A stretch of DNA of 64,000 bases. Origin: Agaricus subrufescens. Its lineage: Eukaryota; Basidiomycota; Agaricomycetes; Agaricales; Agaricaceae. Location of the stretch: NCBI GenBank assembly GCA_029945375.1, contig JAQOTE010000030.1, forward strand, positions 1 through 64,000, read 5' to 3'. The first letter of the stretch is position 1. Every line of letters begins with the position of its first letter. Below the pieces are notes generated by a model. It was not told where the DNA came from. It saw nothing but the letters and a program-made list of their open reading frames with translations, and searched no databases. The translations under genes were made by a program, and so were the position numbers. Positions 46,414 through 58,689 of this stretch are shown here, one piece after another.

Positions 46414-47540
46414 ATGATCACAGACGACACAGAACTATTTGGAATCGACTTTGAAACACTTTTCTATGAAGGACACCAAAACAGAAACAGATTTGAAGCC
46501 CTCAGACACGAGGACAACCAAGAAACAGAACCCTCATCCGAAAACAACGAACAGGAACCAGAGGAACCAGACCCAGAACTGATACCAAAGAACACCCCAC
46601 TTGACAAAGACCTAAACCAACTAGCAAGAGAACTCGAGGAACTAGAACTAAGAGAAATGGCAAGTGATAACACCAAAACCAAGTCCACCAACACGATCAA
46701 CCACAAGGACGTCATGGAACCAGGATTTTTCAATGGAGATAGGAACAAATTCAACAACTGGTGGAGAGGAATGGAGATTTTCCTCAGATTCAGCAAATAC
46801 AACAATGCAGATTCAAAGATACTTCTTGTCACCAACTGCCTGAGAGGAGAAATCCCAGGATGGTTCACCAAACAATGGGAAGATAAAATTATCAAAGCTG
46901 ACAACACTGCAGACTGGAAAGTTTTTGCCGAAGAAATCATGGACACTTTCTCACCCAGAAATGAGCAACAGATTGCCAAAGATAAGATCGAAACCTTCAA
47001 ACAGGGAAACCTTCACACCAACAACTTCCTTGTCAAATTCACTGCCCTCGTCCATCAATCCAAGTCTAGTGAAGACCATGCGCTCTACCTCCTGAAACAA
47101 CACACCAGATCTGATGTCATCCACACCATTTTGGGATACCCCCCATCTGCCATTCCCACCTCACTCAAAGGATGGATCACTGCCATAGGATCCATAGGAA
47201 AGGTTGGGAAGCTACTGAGAAATGAAGGAATGACCATCGCACCGCCACTGGAGTTACTTATGGAGATGGACAACCCATGGAGATTGGAGCCAGAAAACTG
47301 GAATAGTCCACCAATGGAAAACCCAAATGCCTTAAATGCAGCAAATTTGGTCACATCAAGAAGGAATGCCGAAACGGAGCATACAAATCCAACATCGAAT
47401 GCTATAATTGTGGCAAACTGGGCCACATCACTAAAGTCTGCCGAAGCCCCAAGAAACAAACCAAGATTCATGCCATTACCACTGGAGAGGAAGGAAGTGT
47501 CGAAGAAACTCAACAGGATTTTCCCAAAGGTTCAGAGTAG
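46414..47540 (+). pseudogene. Gypsy A Gag
   Basis: ATG 46414 (MITDDTELFGIDFETLF). An acidic N terminus is followed by the gag core (FNGDRNKFNNWWRGMEIFLR, AEEIMDTFSPRNEQQIAKDK, HTILGYPPSAIPTSLKGWIT). Near 47205 the frame shifts by one base; in the new frame two zinc knuckles follow (CLKCSKFGHIKKEC, CYNCGKLGHITKVC) and it ends after QQDFPKGSE near 47540. Compare the A2 copy, where knuckles and core are in one frame. Confidence 0.88.
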
Positions 47541-47542
47541 GC

Positions 47543-50500
47543 ATGAACTCACAAGCCGATGTATCTAGCTGTATGAGAAATCAATATGTTTGCCCTCAGA
47601 AACAACTAGGAGTGCAGAAGTTAATACTCAAACCCGAAATCACCAAACCAAATGGAGAAACATTCCAAGCCAAAACCATGCTCGACTCTGGATGTACCCA
47701 CACTTGCATCGACAAACAAACAGTTCACAAACAAAAAATCCCCACCCATAAACTCAAATGCCCCATTCTGGCAACTAACGCCGACAGAACCCCAAGCAGA
47801 AAAGAACCAATCACCAAATTTGTCAACCTGGATCTAAATATAGAAGGACACCAAGAAATTATCGACACAGTAGTAGCCAAATTGGACTCAGCAGATATCT
47901 TTATTGGACATGACTGGTTAATCAAACACAACCCGGAAATCAACTGGAACAGAGGAACCATAACCTTCTCAAGATGCCCACCCAAATGCTCAATTAAACA
48001 TACCAATTTCTCACTACCGGAACACCTACGATGCCTCCAAACTAAATGGGAAGATTTTGAAGAAGAAAAGGAACCTGATCCCACAAACCCCCTCGACCTA
48101 CCTGACTACATGCGACCCTACACCCACCTTTTCAATCATAAGAACTTCGACAAACTACCTGAACGAACTCAATGGGATCACGAAGTCAACCTACTACCAG
48201 ATGCCCCAAACAAAATCAATGCCAAAGTTTATGAGATGACCCCGAAAGAGGAAATTGAACTCAACAAATTCCTGGACAAAAATCTGGCCACCAAATGCAT
48301 CCAACCATCCAACAGCCCTTACACCGCCCCATGCTTCTTTGTCCCCAAGAAGGATGGATCACTAAGACTATGCCAGGACTACCGCAAGCTCAACATGGCC
48401 ACCATAAAGGATAAAACTCCCCTACCACTGATCAGTGAAGTTATTGGAAAACTGAAACACACCAAATTTTTTAACAAGCTCAACATCATCTGGGGTTACA
48501 ACAATGTACAAATCAAGGAAGGAGACAAATGGAAAGGCACCATCCTCACTAATTGTGGACTTTTCAAACCTATGGTAATGTTCTTTGGAATGTGCAACTA
48601 GCCAGCCACCTTTTCTCACTGGATCACCACCATCTTCTGAGAAATGATCCAAGATGGCTCACTGGTCAACTACATAGACAATTTTGCCATTCCTGCCGAC
48701 TCCTTGACGGAACTAGAAGAACAGACTCTGTGTTTCCTAAAAATAGCAGATGAAAACAACCTGTGCTTCAAACAAACCAAATGTGAGTTCAACGCAACCC
48801 AGATCTCAATGCTCGGAACAGTCATTGGCAACGGACAAGCAAGCATGGAAACTGAGAAAGTCAAATCAGTTCGAAACTGGAAAACACCAACCTGCATAAA
48901 GGACATTGAACGGTTCATAGGGTTCGCAAACTTCTACTGGCATTTCATTCAGGACTTTAGCACTCTCGCTGCACCACTCAATGCCTTGAAGGGAGGTAAG
49001 ACACCAAAACCCTGGAAATGGACCGCTGAAGAACAAAATGCCTTTGAAGCCATCAAGACTGCCATCACCAATGAACCCGTCCTAGCCCTACCCGACAATG
49101 AAGGAAAATTCAGACTTGAAACCGATGCATCTAACATAGGAATTGGAGCAGTTCTATCTCAAGAGCAAGAAGGAAAATGGCACCCAGTTGCCTTCATGTC
49201 TAAAGCCCTCACGGACACCGAAAAGAACTACAAAATCTATGACAAAGAACTTCTCGCCATAGTCAAAGCAATCAAGAACTGGAGACACTACCTGCTGGAC
49301 GCCAAACATCAATTTGAAATCTGGACCAACCATGAAAATCTCAAATACTTCCATGAACCACAAAAGCTGAATGCCCACCAAGCTAAATGGTATCTCATGC
49401 TCCAAGAATACGACTATTTACTCTGACACATCCCCGGCAAAATGAATGTCAAGGCTGACATTCTATCCAGACTCTTCTGACACGAATCCCCCAAAAAAGA
49501 AACCCAAATCGAGATGTTCAAAGACTGCCTGATTCTACAAACTCTATCGGAAATCCCCACCTCACTAGAGACCACCATCCTCCTGAACCGAAACTTCTCT
49601 ATCTCCACAGCCCCCAATATCCTAAAAAAGATCAAGAATTCCCCCCACCAAGAACACCGCATCACTCAGGAAAGGAACAAAAGGCCCGACCAATTCTGGG
49701 AAGAAAACGGTGTCATCTATTGAAATGGAAGAATCTATGTACCAGATGAACTTGGACTTCGAGAATCCATACTCCTGGATCATCACAATCCACCTGATAT
49801 TGGACACCCTGGATCCTACTGCATGCTCGAACTTGTAAAACAAACCTTCTGGTGGCCCACGATCAAAACAGACATCAAAAGATTTGTAAAAGGATGCACC
49901 GAATGCCAGAAGAACAAAATTAACCGACAACCTGGTCACACGTCTCTCAAACCGCTACCCATCCCCAAAGCACCATGGCAAGAAATATCCATAGACATGA
50001 TAGGACCTCTACCTAAATCCGAGGACCATGACACCATACTTGTGATAGTTGATCATTTCTCTAAAATGATCCACATCCCCACCAAAACCTCTCTCACATC
50101 AAAGCAGCTAGCTGAAATCTACAAGAAAGACATCTGGCACATACATGGAATCCTGAAGTGCATCATTAGCAACAGAGGACCTCAGTTTGCCTCCAAATTC
50201 ATGAAAGAACTATGCTCCGCCCTAGGAATTGAAAGGAACCTATCCACCACCTACCACCTCCAAACCGACAGTCAAACCGAAAGGATTAACCAAGAAGTAG
50301 AATCTTACCTACGAAACTTCGTCAATTACAAACAAAATGATTGGGCAAAATGGCTTCCCACCGCTGAGTTCCAATATAATGACAAAACCCACACTGCAAC
50401 CAAACAAACCCTGTTCTTCCTCACATATGGTATCCACCCATGGAAAGGAAACCTAACCGTCAATTTGGATAACCCCCCTAGCCAATGAATTCACCTCGGA

Positions 50501-51026
50501 ATTAGCCAAAACCCAAAATGAAGCATGAGCAGCGCTGGAAGAATACAACTCCACCATGTCCAAACACAGAAACCTGAAACAGCAAAAGAACCCCTTATTC
50601 AAAGGAGACTTCGTCTTCCTAGAAGCAACAAATGTATGATCAAACTGCCCTTTGGGAAAATTCAACAACAAGCGATACAGACCCTTCAAAATTCTAGAAC
50701 CCATTGGAGAAACATCTTTCTGCCTAAAATTACCTGAAACTTGGGCTATACATGATGTCTTCCACTCATCGCTTCTCACCAAATTCAACGAACCCAAATT
50801 CAACTGTCAAAAGACTCCACCTCCACCCCCCCTGGATATTATTAACAATGAAGAAGAATACAAAGTAGAGGAAATCCATGGACATAGGAAGAAAGGCTGA
50901 GGAATTCAATACCTGGTACATTGGAAAGGATATGACAACTCCAAGGATATGTGGCAATCAGCAACCGACCTTGAGAACGCACAGGACCTTCTATCCAAAT
51001 ATAGGAAACACAACAACCTCCTGTAA
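47543..51026 (+). pseudogene. Gypsy A Pol with chromodomain
   Basis: Protease TMLDSGCTHTCIDKQTVHK; RT KLNIIWGYNNVQIKEGDKWK, VMFFGMCN, and LVNYIDNFAIPADS in place of the usual YxDD; RNase H FRLETDASNIGIGAVLSQ; integrase [60 protein letters not shown]; chromodomain EEYKVEEIHGHRKKG then IQYLVHWKGYDNSKDMW, ending TAA 51024-51026. Interrupting codons include TAG 48599-48601 and TGA at 48638, 49424, 49478, 49720 and near 50897, plus a frameshift near 50470. Most TGA sit where Arg (CGA) is expected. Confidence 0.92.
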
Positions 51027-51090
51027 CATAAAAGGAAAGCCACAACCCAACAACTGGTATAGCATTGTCTATTGGTTCGAAGAAGACATC

Positions 51091-51489
51091 ATGAACTCCC
51101 AAAACACCACCAAAACCACCACCACTGCCCCCGAGCAGGAGGCTTACCATAACCTCATCATTGACTCTTTCTGAAGCTCTGCCAAACGAGAGCTCATCAA
51201 AATCTACAGTGCAGTAACAGACATGGACAACAGATACACCCACACCTATGTCCCACTCATCTACGATCGACCAAAAGGGGTAGATGCCCCAACCCAACAA
51301 GAGAAGGATCACATGGTGAAGGTCATGAGGAAAGAAAGGCAGCTGATCAAAAAGATCATGAGAAAGCTGCAGATGATGGAAGAAGAATTAAAAGATCTCA
51401 CCAAGGAGATAAACCCAAATGCCCATGGATGGGCTGCAAACAGAACATGGGAAAACAGATGGGAAGCACTGGCTGATGAAAACAACTAG
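51091..51489 (+). pseudogene. Extra ORF 1 after pol in gypsy A
   Basis: ATG 51091 opens MNSQNTTKTTTTAPEQEAYH; one TGA near 51172 fits CGA-to-TGA, then the frame continues (SSAKRELIKIYSAVTDMDNR, VKVMRKERQLIKKIMRKLQM) to TAG 51487-51489. Joined it is 132 residues, with a strongly charged helical C-terminal half likely to form a coiled coil. No signal peptide or membrane segment. I do not recognise it. It lies 64 bp after pol. Confidence 0.6.
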
Positions 51490-51617
51490 CAACAGTAGGC
51501 ATTGCCTAATAGGGAGGAGGAAGTAGTATAAAAATCAAATTGTTTGTCCCCTTTTTGCTATCAATCCTGCCCACCATTTCCTACTCAAAGTACATTCCCC
51601 TCCTCGAAGCCTTAGTT

Positions 51618-52548
51618 ATGGACTCCTCCCTCCCACCACACATCCATGCCCTTTTTGACCAACGTCCCCATGAGGACTATCTCACCTCCATCTACAACAT
51701 CAACGAATGTCACACCCACCTCCTCTGCCTCCTACACTCTCTTGGCTATGTCCGCAACCTAGGAAGAACCCTGCACAAAACTGCCACCAACATCCACACC
51801 ACCTGTCTTAACTCTGTACAACCCATTTGTACCATAGTAGGACATGACAATGAACTCCACAAAGAATTCAGCACAATCTTGAAGAACCTCGGACACATCA
51901 TCCCCATGAACATCGAACATCACGCTCACCAAATCTGTGTCACCATCATCAATCATCTCAGCACCCTTCCCGATGTGGGAAATGAACAAACCCGAAATGC
52001 CGCCAAACGAATGATTGAAACCTATCAGGAAGTTTGCCCCTACCAGACCTGCCACCCCCAATCCACCCAAAGAACCCGAAGAACCACTCCCCATCCCTAA
52101 CTACACCACCGTCATGTGCGATCACATGGATGAAGACTCGGACAAAGAAAACCGCCCCCTGGTACCAACCAAACAAGTCAAAGTTAGCAACATCTGCAAA
52201 CCTGACATCTTGGACGAAATGATCAAACTGAAAATGTACCTTCGAGGAATTCCCCCCTTCCCTAAACCAGTCAAATTCTCCCTCCCTTTCAACTATACCT
52301 TCGCACATCCCAGAGAAATTGAACACTGACCCGCCTATTGGACAGTCATCTTATCCGCCCTGTTGATGAACTTCGGAACAGAAGACAAATACTGAGGCAA
52401 GCAACTTTGCTTCATCAAGGCAGGCAATGACAATGCTCCTCACTTCATTGGTTTCAACGAGAAAACCAACAAATGGATGATATCCAACAAGAAGGCCAAA
52501 CTGTTCATTGATCTTACTGATTGATGCTTCTCACTACTCGAAGCCTGA
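51618..52548 (+). pseudogene. Extra ORF 2 after pol in gypsy A
   Basis: ATG 51618 gives MDSSLPPHIHALFDQRPHED, a His/Ile/Leu-rich helical protein (CHTHLLCLLHSLGYVRNLGR, HQICVTIINHLSTLPDVGNE). A frameshift near 52030 leads to PTRPATPNPPKEPEEPLPIP, KVSNICKPDILDEMIKLKMY, FPKPVKFSLPFNYTFAHPRE and WTVILSALLMNFGTEDKY, ending TGA 52546-52548, twelve bases before the 3' LTR. TGA at 52327, 52393 and 52522 all fit CGA-to-TGA. Joined length is about 310 residues. The place is that of env in some gypsy elements, but I see neither signal peptide nor clear membrane anchor. Confidence 0.6.
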
Positions 52549-52559
52549 ATGGAGGGTGA

Positions 52560-52855
52560 TGTTACGATCTATTTCTGTTATCGTCCCCCTGACCCAGGAC
52601 CATATGCTACCACTTCCTTATCTGTGTACTTGCCTCCCATGTTTACTCAGCACCGTTCTCACCATTAGTCAGACACCTTGGGTATACTTACTCAGCCCGA
52701 CTTCTACTTCTATTATTAGGTAGTCAACTCTTCTATAAGTAGTGTAGTTTATACCCTGTATTTCCTTACACTTTACCAACTCACTATATTCCCTTATCGC
52801 CCTCAAGTCTTTGCCTTAAGTTGCAACCTGAGCTAATCACTATAAGGTCGTAGCA
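52560..52855 (+). repeat. Gypsy A 3' LTR
   Basis: TGTTACGATC to GGTCGTAGCA; keeps several CpG sites that are lost in the 5' LTR, and vice versa. Confidence 0.95.
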
Positions 52856-52985
52856 CTCACCATGCATTTTTCTTCCACTCATTTGCATGAAAGCAGGTTT
52901 CATCTTGCCACAGTGGAATAAGAAGGCATTCTCCTGGTTGGAGATGAGGCCCAGTGAGAACGTGTTCTGTGGAAAGCTGCGGAAG
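52856..52985 (-). pseudogene. DDE transposase, middle exon
   Basis: Minus strand reads HVLTGPHLQPGECLLIPLWQ, DETCFHANEWKKNAW and then the donor GTGAGT. Joined past the gypsy it meets the acceptor ATTTAG and LQEGQQILMKKG at 45988, giving the conserved QDExCFHANxxxxxAW-LxxGQ block of this transposase family. The first catalytic Asp is in WQDET. Confidence 0.75.
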
Positions 52986-53269
52986 GAGATAGAAGCTGCG
53001 GGAATCTGCGCTCATCTGAGAGCTCAGAATCGGCACGTAAATTTTCCCCCGTATGTATAGCTATATAGAGCCGGTATGTGGTAGCAATGCAACAGCACTG
53101 GGCTGTTTTCTGAGCTAATCGGAGCAAATATGTGAATTAAGGGCAGTTCTGTAAATACATGGTTCTGCTCTAAACAGCTGAAAGATGCTCAAAAATGTGG
53201 TACTATGCACAATCTTGTGCATGTGGCAAGTTTATGAAATGTCGTAGTAACTATTATCAGTAAGTGAAA

Positions 53270-55302
53270 AAGATGTACAAGCCTTAATATAACACATACC
53301 ACTGACATCGAACTGAACTCAAAGTGAATCCATTTCTTTGGCTTTTTCTTCTTTTCATTACTCTTCTCCTTGCTAAGAACATTATATTTCTAAGGAAAAT
53401 ATTAGTCGAAAGTCAATTATACAAATTGTTGGAAAATCATACCTCACGAGTTTCCTTATCCAACTCCTTCCATGCTATTCCAAATTCAGCAACTGTTGTA
53501 GTTGGGTGTTTGAGCATGTAGTCGACTCCAAAAAGATTGCTGGAAGACAGAAGATAAGTGAAAGTAAATGGAAGTGAGGAATGACACACCGTGCAGTCAC
53601 TGAGTTTGGCTGTGGAACCATAGGCTTTCCTTTTTTGGATACCACGGGGGCATCAAGCGGCTCACTGAGAGCGACCTTCTCTACTCTTTCAGCTGGTTCT
53701 GGAATCGAAAGGCTATTGCTGGAAATCAGGATAAGTTATAGCAGGTTATAGCAATAAGCAAATTCATACAACAACCCAGTTTTGACAGTTGGTGACACCT
53801 TTTTGGCGGAGGGGGCCATGGTAGCAGTTGTAGTTGTACCCAACAACAAGATGGCCTCAGGAGTGGTATTTTCAGGGGGCTCAAGTGAGGATGATGTCGA
53901 AGTGATGGAAGGAGCCACTCCAGATTCGACTGAGCTCACAACTGTTGAATTCTCAGTGACCGGGGTAGGATTTTCACTGCCACCAACAGTGGCAGCAGCA
54001 TTCTGTTGCAATGTTGACGTTGTAGGATATACCTTTTGAGGTAGAGATTTGATTTTCGGCTCCTTGGTGACAGTGGTTAGGTCGATGGCATCTTGAAGTG
54101 ATGCCGAAGTTGTTGCGGGAGTTTTCAGGTGCAGGATTTCTGTCATACATACATCGTTCAACAAAGCTACATATCGGAAACAGTGATACATACCTTTCTT
54201 AACCTGATGCTGCTTCTTGACTCCTTTCGTTGACAGAGCTGGAATCTGCTTATCATCTGATATGACTATATCTGCCTCCCATTTCAGCTTTTTTGGGAGT
54301 GGCTGGTAGGTCGTAGCACTCGATGAGTTGATAGAAGGGTATTTTCCTTGTATTAGGAATTAAATTGTGTAAAATCAAAAAAAAAAAAAAGACGTCGTAC
54401 ATTTTAAATGCCCAGGCTCTCGATGATAGTGGTTCCAGTTTGGATATCGAGACCTTGCAAAAGCATGAACCTTCCAATTGTCATCTGCAAGGTTGAGAGT
54501 AGGGAACTGGGTGCACATTGAGTTGCAAAAATGGGTTGTGACTTCAGGTTGGCGTAGTTTCCATGTGTTCGGATCGAGGCGAAGGTAGTAATACTTGGAA
54601 AAAAGTGCATATGCATAGTCCGTCATACTTTTCAGGGTTCTGTCATTGATTTCGCAGTCATTTTTGTCAGTCAACCAACCCATGGCCGAAACCTTTAGCC
54701 CTTTTTCTTTTTGTTGATCAACAAACTTTGCCCAACTTTCACTAGTCCAGAAGTGAACATTAGGATAGTCATCTTCATCTTCATGCTTGGGGGGTGCTGG
54801 AGCATTGAGGCTGACAGAGCGAGGTGTTGATTGATTTGGAGGGGCTGGTAGGGTGTTTAGCGGTTGTGAGTGTAAGAGCTGCTGGACAAGGTCTCTGTTT
54901 GCGGTTATATGCGCTCAATTATTGAAGCAAAAATACAAAGACTTACTTTTGTGCGTTGAGAGAGTATTCTAACTGCATTTTAGCATCACGCAAATCCAAA
55001 AAAGCACGATTGCCAGCTTGCTGAAGGTCAAGTGCAGTCGCATTGGCCAAGATTTGTTGATAGTTCAAATGATCTTGATTAAAACTATTGCTACCACTAG
55101 AAACTGAGCACGAAATAACATATATTAGATGATAGTCAATTGTAGTACAGAAATTTTGTAATGTACACATTTCAGTGTTTCTGTGGCTATTGCTAAATCC
55201 ACCATTTGAAGCCCATCCTGATTGAGATTGTTGGCCAACAGTATCATACTGCTCATTTGTAGAATAATTTGAGAATGAATAGCCAAAGTTTTCAGCAGGC
55301 AT
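53270..55302 (-). CDS. CACTA partner gene, multi-exon
   Basis: Starts MPAENFGYSFSNYSTNEQYD at 55302 and can be followed through exons on the minus strand: QQILANATALDLQQAGNRAF and LDLRDAKMQLEYSLNAQK; NVHFWTSESWAKFVDQQKEK, MGWLTDKNDCEINDRTLKSM and RSRYPNWNHYHREPG; PKKLKWEADIVISDD; a Ser/Thr/Pro-rich region; and YMLKHPTTTVAEFGIAWKEL near 53500. It lies directly downstream of the tnp2 gene in the same orientation, as second genes do in CACTA elements (compare TnpA). The role in end binding is inferred from position only. Exon edges are approximate. Confidence 0.6.
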
Positions 55303-55382
55303 TATAAGTGTAGGTGACAACAAGTATATATCAATGATTACACAAATCAAGCACATGTATTAGTAATCAAGAAATCAATCAA

Positions 55383-58300
55383 TTATGATAAGTTGGTATT
55401 CGGTTGGTCACCATATCCTGTAATTTCAGTATCATCCAATCCTGACTTTTCTACAACAAACCATAAGTTCTGAGGGTCTCCAGATCTTGGAGGCAGTGGC
55501 TGCATTGATACCACAGAGATTATTTGTGTGGTCTTTATGACTCGAAGATTTAAGTTACCCATGTATGGCGCTGCCCAAAGAACATGAGATGATTTTGCCA
55601 ACATATCTGCATTTGGAGACCCATAAATCGAGACAACAGCATATGAAGCTGTTTTCCCATTGTCGTCTTCATCTAAAAAATAAAACTGAACTTCAGCATA
55701 TTCAACAACATCAGCCAATTTGATCTATTGAATTTCATTGAGTACGGTCAAGTAAGTTGAGTTAAAATAGAACAATTACCTTCACATTTCTTGAAATATG
55801 ACTATACTCATTCTCAGCAAAAACACTTCGAGCAATTTGCCCATTTGGAAGTTGTAAGCGTCCCCATTTCCTGACTGTGGCCCTTCCAACTATTTCAGAA
55901 ACAACAGTAGCAACTGTGTCTTCAAGTACAATTGGATTGCGAGACCTTGGACAAAGCAGAATAAAACCATTCCCACAATCATGACATGGGTTTGGAAGTG
56001 AAGAATGTTGTTCTAGCTCAGGGCAAATTTTTTTGAGTGCATTCAGTTGTGAACGACACAAAGCAATTTGTCATAAATTGCCATAGATATTTGATGGTTG
56101 TTGAATTTCACTACCAAGATCTCCAATTGCTTGTTCCATCATATATTGTGTGCTGTATGAGCCAGGACCAACACGAGTGCATTCTGGAGCTGTGTGTAGA
56201 AGAGTGTGGAGGCAAGGTCGGCAGAAATGAAGTCTTTCTAAACGCTGCTGATAGTATAGATGTTCATAATCCTGAACAAACTGAGTTAAATATGAGTGAG
56301 CTTCTTGAATTTGAGCACCAAATATGCTTCTTTGTGTGATGATGCGGACACCATGAACAAGTTTGCAAAAATGGATCCAGTATTTTTTGGGTAGAAGGGT
56401 ACGGAAATGTGCAGGACCAAGTCCAAACAAATAGAGAAAATATTCGGTTGATTTGAAGCCACTAGATATCTTCTCTGCTGGATTACGAGGGGGCTGATGG
56501 AATGATGATGGAAAATACTTGGTAGCTGCAGCAATGCCTTTTCCGTGATTGAGCCATGCTTCACCGATCAAAACTACCCAATCCCAGGTAGCCTTATTAT
56601 CAGGATATTCACATTTAAAGTCCCCTCGCCAAAGTGGAATCAGGAGTTCGCCGAGATTGAGAGATAAAAGGTGCATTAGGTCAACTGTGAAACATCGGGG
56701 CAAAGGAAGAGTTTTGGTTGGGTCAAGGCCTAATATAATTGATGGCTTGCTAAGTCCCGTAAGTTTTCGATTGAGCTCATAGTCAGTCTGGTTTTTTGAT
56801 GCCACTACTTTTGCAATATTTGTTTGATAGACATCTACCCAGGGGTTTTCTGGAGCAGCTTCAAAATCATAATCATCATGATTACAGCCAGTGTCTTCTG
56901 GCCGGATATGATTGGGATGGAGATGTGCTGCAAAATAGTGTCCACGATGAGGTTTGTGGCAGCCTTTCATTGCACAACTCATTCTACATCCTTGTGCTCC
57001 ATGGTGCCCTACACGACCATCCAACTCTGTAAGTCCAACAGCATTGGCAGTACTGAGGATGAAAAAGACTCTAGAAAGTGTTGTTGTCTTTGTTAAAGCA
57101 TCCCAAGTTCTAAATCCAAGTCCATCCCCTTCTCGTTGAATGGCAGACAGGTGGTGGAAACTATGAAACAGAAAGGAATCAAGGTCCTTCGGCTTATTAG
57201 GCCCTGGGACAATAAGAGCTGGAAGGACATGTTTTTTTTTATAACATGTGGTTGGACTATAATCGTTGATAATCCAGATTGCTATCCAGGTGTCTGATTT
57301 CTTGTTCTGATACAACTGTGCTCCGTCAAGTGAAAATGAGACCATAAAATCATTGGGACCAATTTCACGGTCCTCACAGATATCCAACAAATCACTTCCT
57401 GAAAAGATATCATCATATATGAAGTCTTCAACAGTGCTATTTTCTCGATGTTGAAGCACCTCCTTGATTTTATGGTCACAGTAGCACATTTCTGTAGCAC
57501 TCTCGGAAGAACAACGAAGAGCTTGCAACTGGGGGCCAAGGGGGATAGTCACCATCTTTTGGCGGGCAACTTGCTTCAAGCCTTTGAGTGTAAAAAGGGG
57601 CTCAAGGCAGATACTACAAGCATCCAGATGTGACTTTGGACCAACAAAGGCCTCACAAGAATTGATACACATGTCATCTTCCACCAACACCACCCCTGAT
57701 ATCCCAGCAACAAGTTTCTTGACCTTGTATTGGGACATAATCTGGCAGGTAGGGAAGCGGTGTAAAACAGCATCATGAGCAGAGTTATAGGTAGATTCTG
57801 ATGCATTGATACATGAAAGGAACAGGTCGAGAGATAGGCGGGTGTCAGGATCGGAAATATTGACTGGAGCTTCTTCAGGTTCCCGAAGCCGTTGGACCGC
57901 AAGTTTGTCAAGTTTCCCATTGTCGAGTGTCGTGAGAGAAATTTCTTGGATATATTTTTGGCAAAGTACAATATGGTCAATACGGGATTCAGTGTAACTT
58001 GGAGGCTCTCCATCTTCTCCTTGAATTGGATGCCCCTCGCGGTTGGCTGTTGTACATGATTGTAGACTCTCTCGATCATCTGGTGTAGTTTTGGAAACTG
58101 ATTTGGTGTCGTCAGATTCATTGCCATTATCAGGAAAGTTCATTTTGGGAGAGAGGCTCAGAGATATTCCTCGTTCCTGATAAAGCAATAAGTAACTCTC
58201 ACTCACAGGTTTGTTCAAAGTACTTACATCCACTGAGCCAAAATTTTCATTATCGATAGCCATAACATCTTTATAAGTTTGCTATATCATCAATTAGCTT

Positions 58301-58689
58301 TGATTTTGGACCAATAACAACAGGGAGGGGACTTACATTTGTTCTTTCAGTGGAAAGGCCCTCCTCAAATTCTACTCCATTGAAGTTTTCACCATTGGCA
58401 CTGTCACACTGCGCAAAATTGTTGTTGAAGCCATTGAAAAGAAAGGGTAACTAAATCATACCTGAGGACTACTAGTCTCAAGTTCACGTCAACTTCATTT
58501 TGAAGCTCTGGCATCCACCTCCTCTGACTCTTGTGGAGTGCTTGCACTCAATGAAGCCACCGGTATATAGAATGTAGAGCTGGGAGCATGAGGACGCTCC
58601 CTGTGGTTACGCTCTGTTTGCTTGTTGACAGTTCCTCCACAGCATTTGTAGCACCAGCACTGTGCAGTCGCTTTTTGGGAGCCAGGCAT
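55383..58689 (-). pseudogene. CACTA transposase, tnp2 family
   Basis: ATG 58689 (MPGSQKATAQCWCYKCCGGT, a Cys-rich zinc-like N terminus). After introns, the main exon at 58263-56071 holds the tnp2 core: FMVSFSLDGAQLYQNKKSDT (Asp), HVLPALIVPGPNKPKDLDSF, a Cys/His block (HHGAQGCRMSCAMKGCHKPH), LPRCFTVDLMHLLSLNLGEL, HGVRIITQRSIFGAQIQEAH and MEQAIGDLGSEIQQPSNIYG. A TGA (56073-56071) replaces the expected Arg codon CGA; beyond it CRSQLNALKKICPELEQ, LQLPNGQIARSVF and AEVQFYFLDEDDNGKTASYA continue to 55383, the normal C terminus. Only this stop is clear, so the copy is fairly young. Confidence 0.85.

Larger units (their letters stand above)
46040..52855 (+). mobile_element. Ty3/gypsy chromovirus (family A), full length, decayed
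   Basis: Two 296-bp LTRs, TSD CTCAC at 46035-46039 and 52856-52860. Order: 5' LTR, gag, pol with chromodomain, two extra ORFs, polypurine-like AATGGAGGGTGA, 3' LTR. The LTRs differ at 14 positions, all transitions, 12 of them at CpG sites. The coding region has around ten stops, mostly CGA-to-TGA. Confidence 0.95.

Noticed and set aside
51618..52548. Envelope gene in gypsy A
   Set aside because: The position fits, but no signal peptide, cleavage site or membrane anchor could be seen in the readable protein.
52920..53130. Left end of the CACTA element at one of several CACTG/CAGTG words
   Set aside because: No candidate pairs with a matching inverted end and a 2-3-bp duplication near 58.7-58.9 kb; the boundary was left open.
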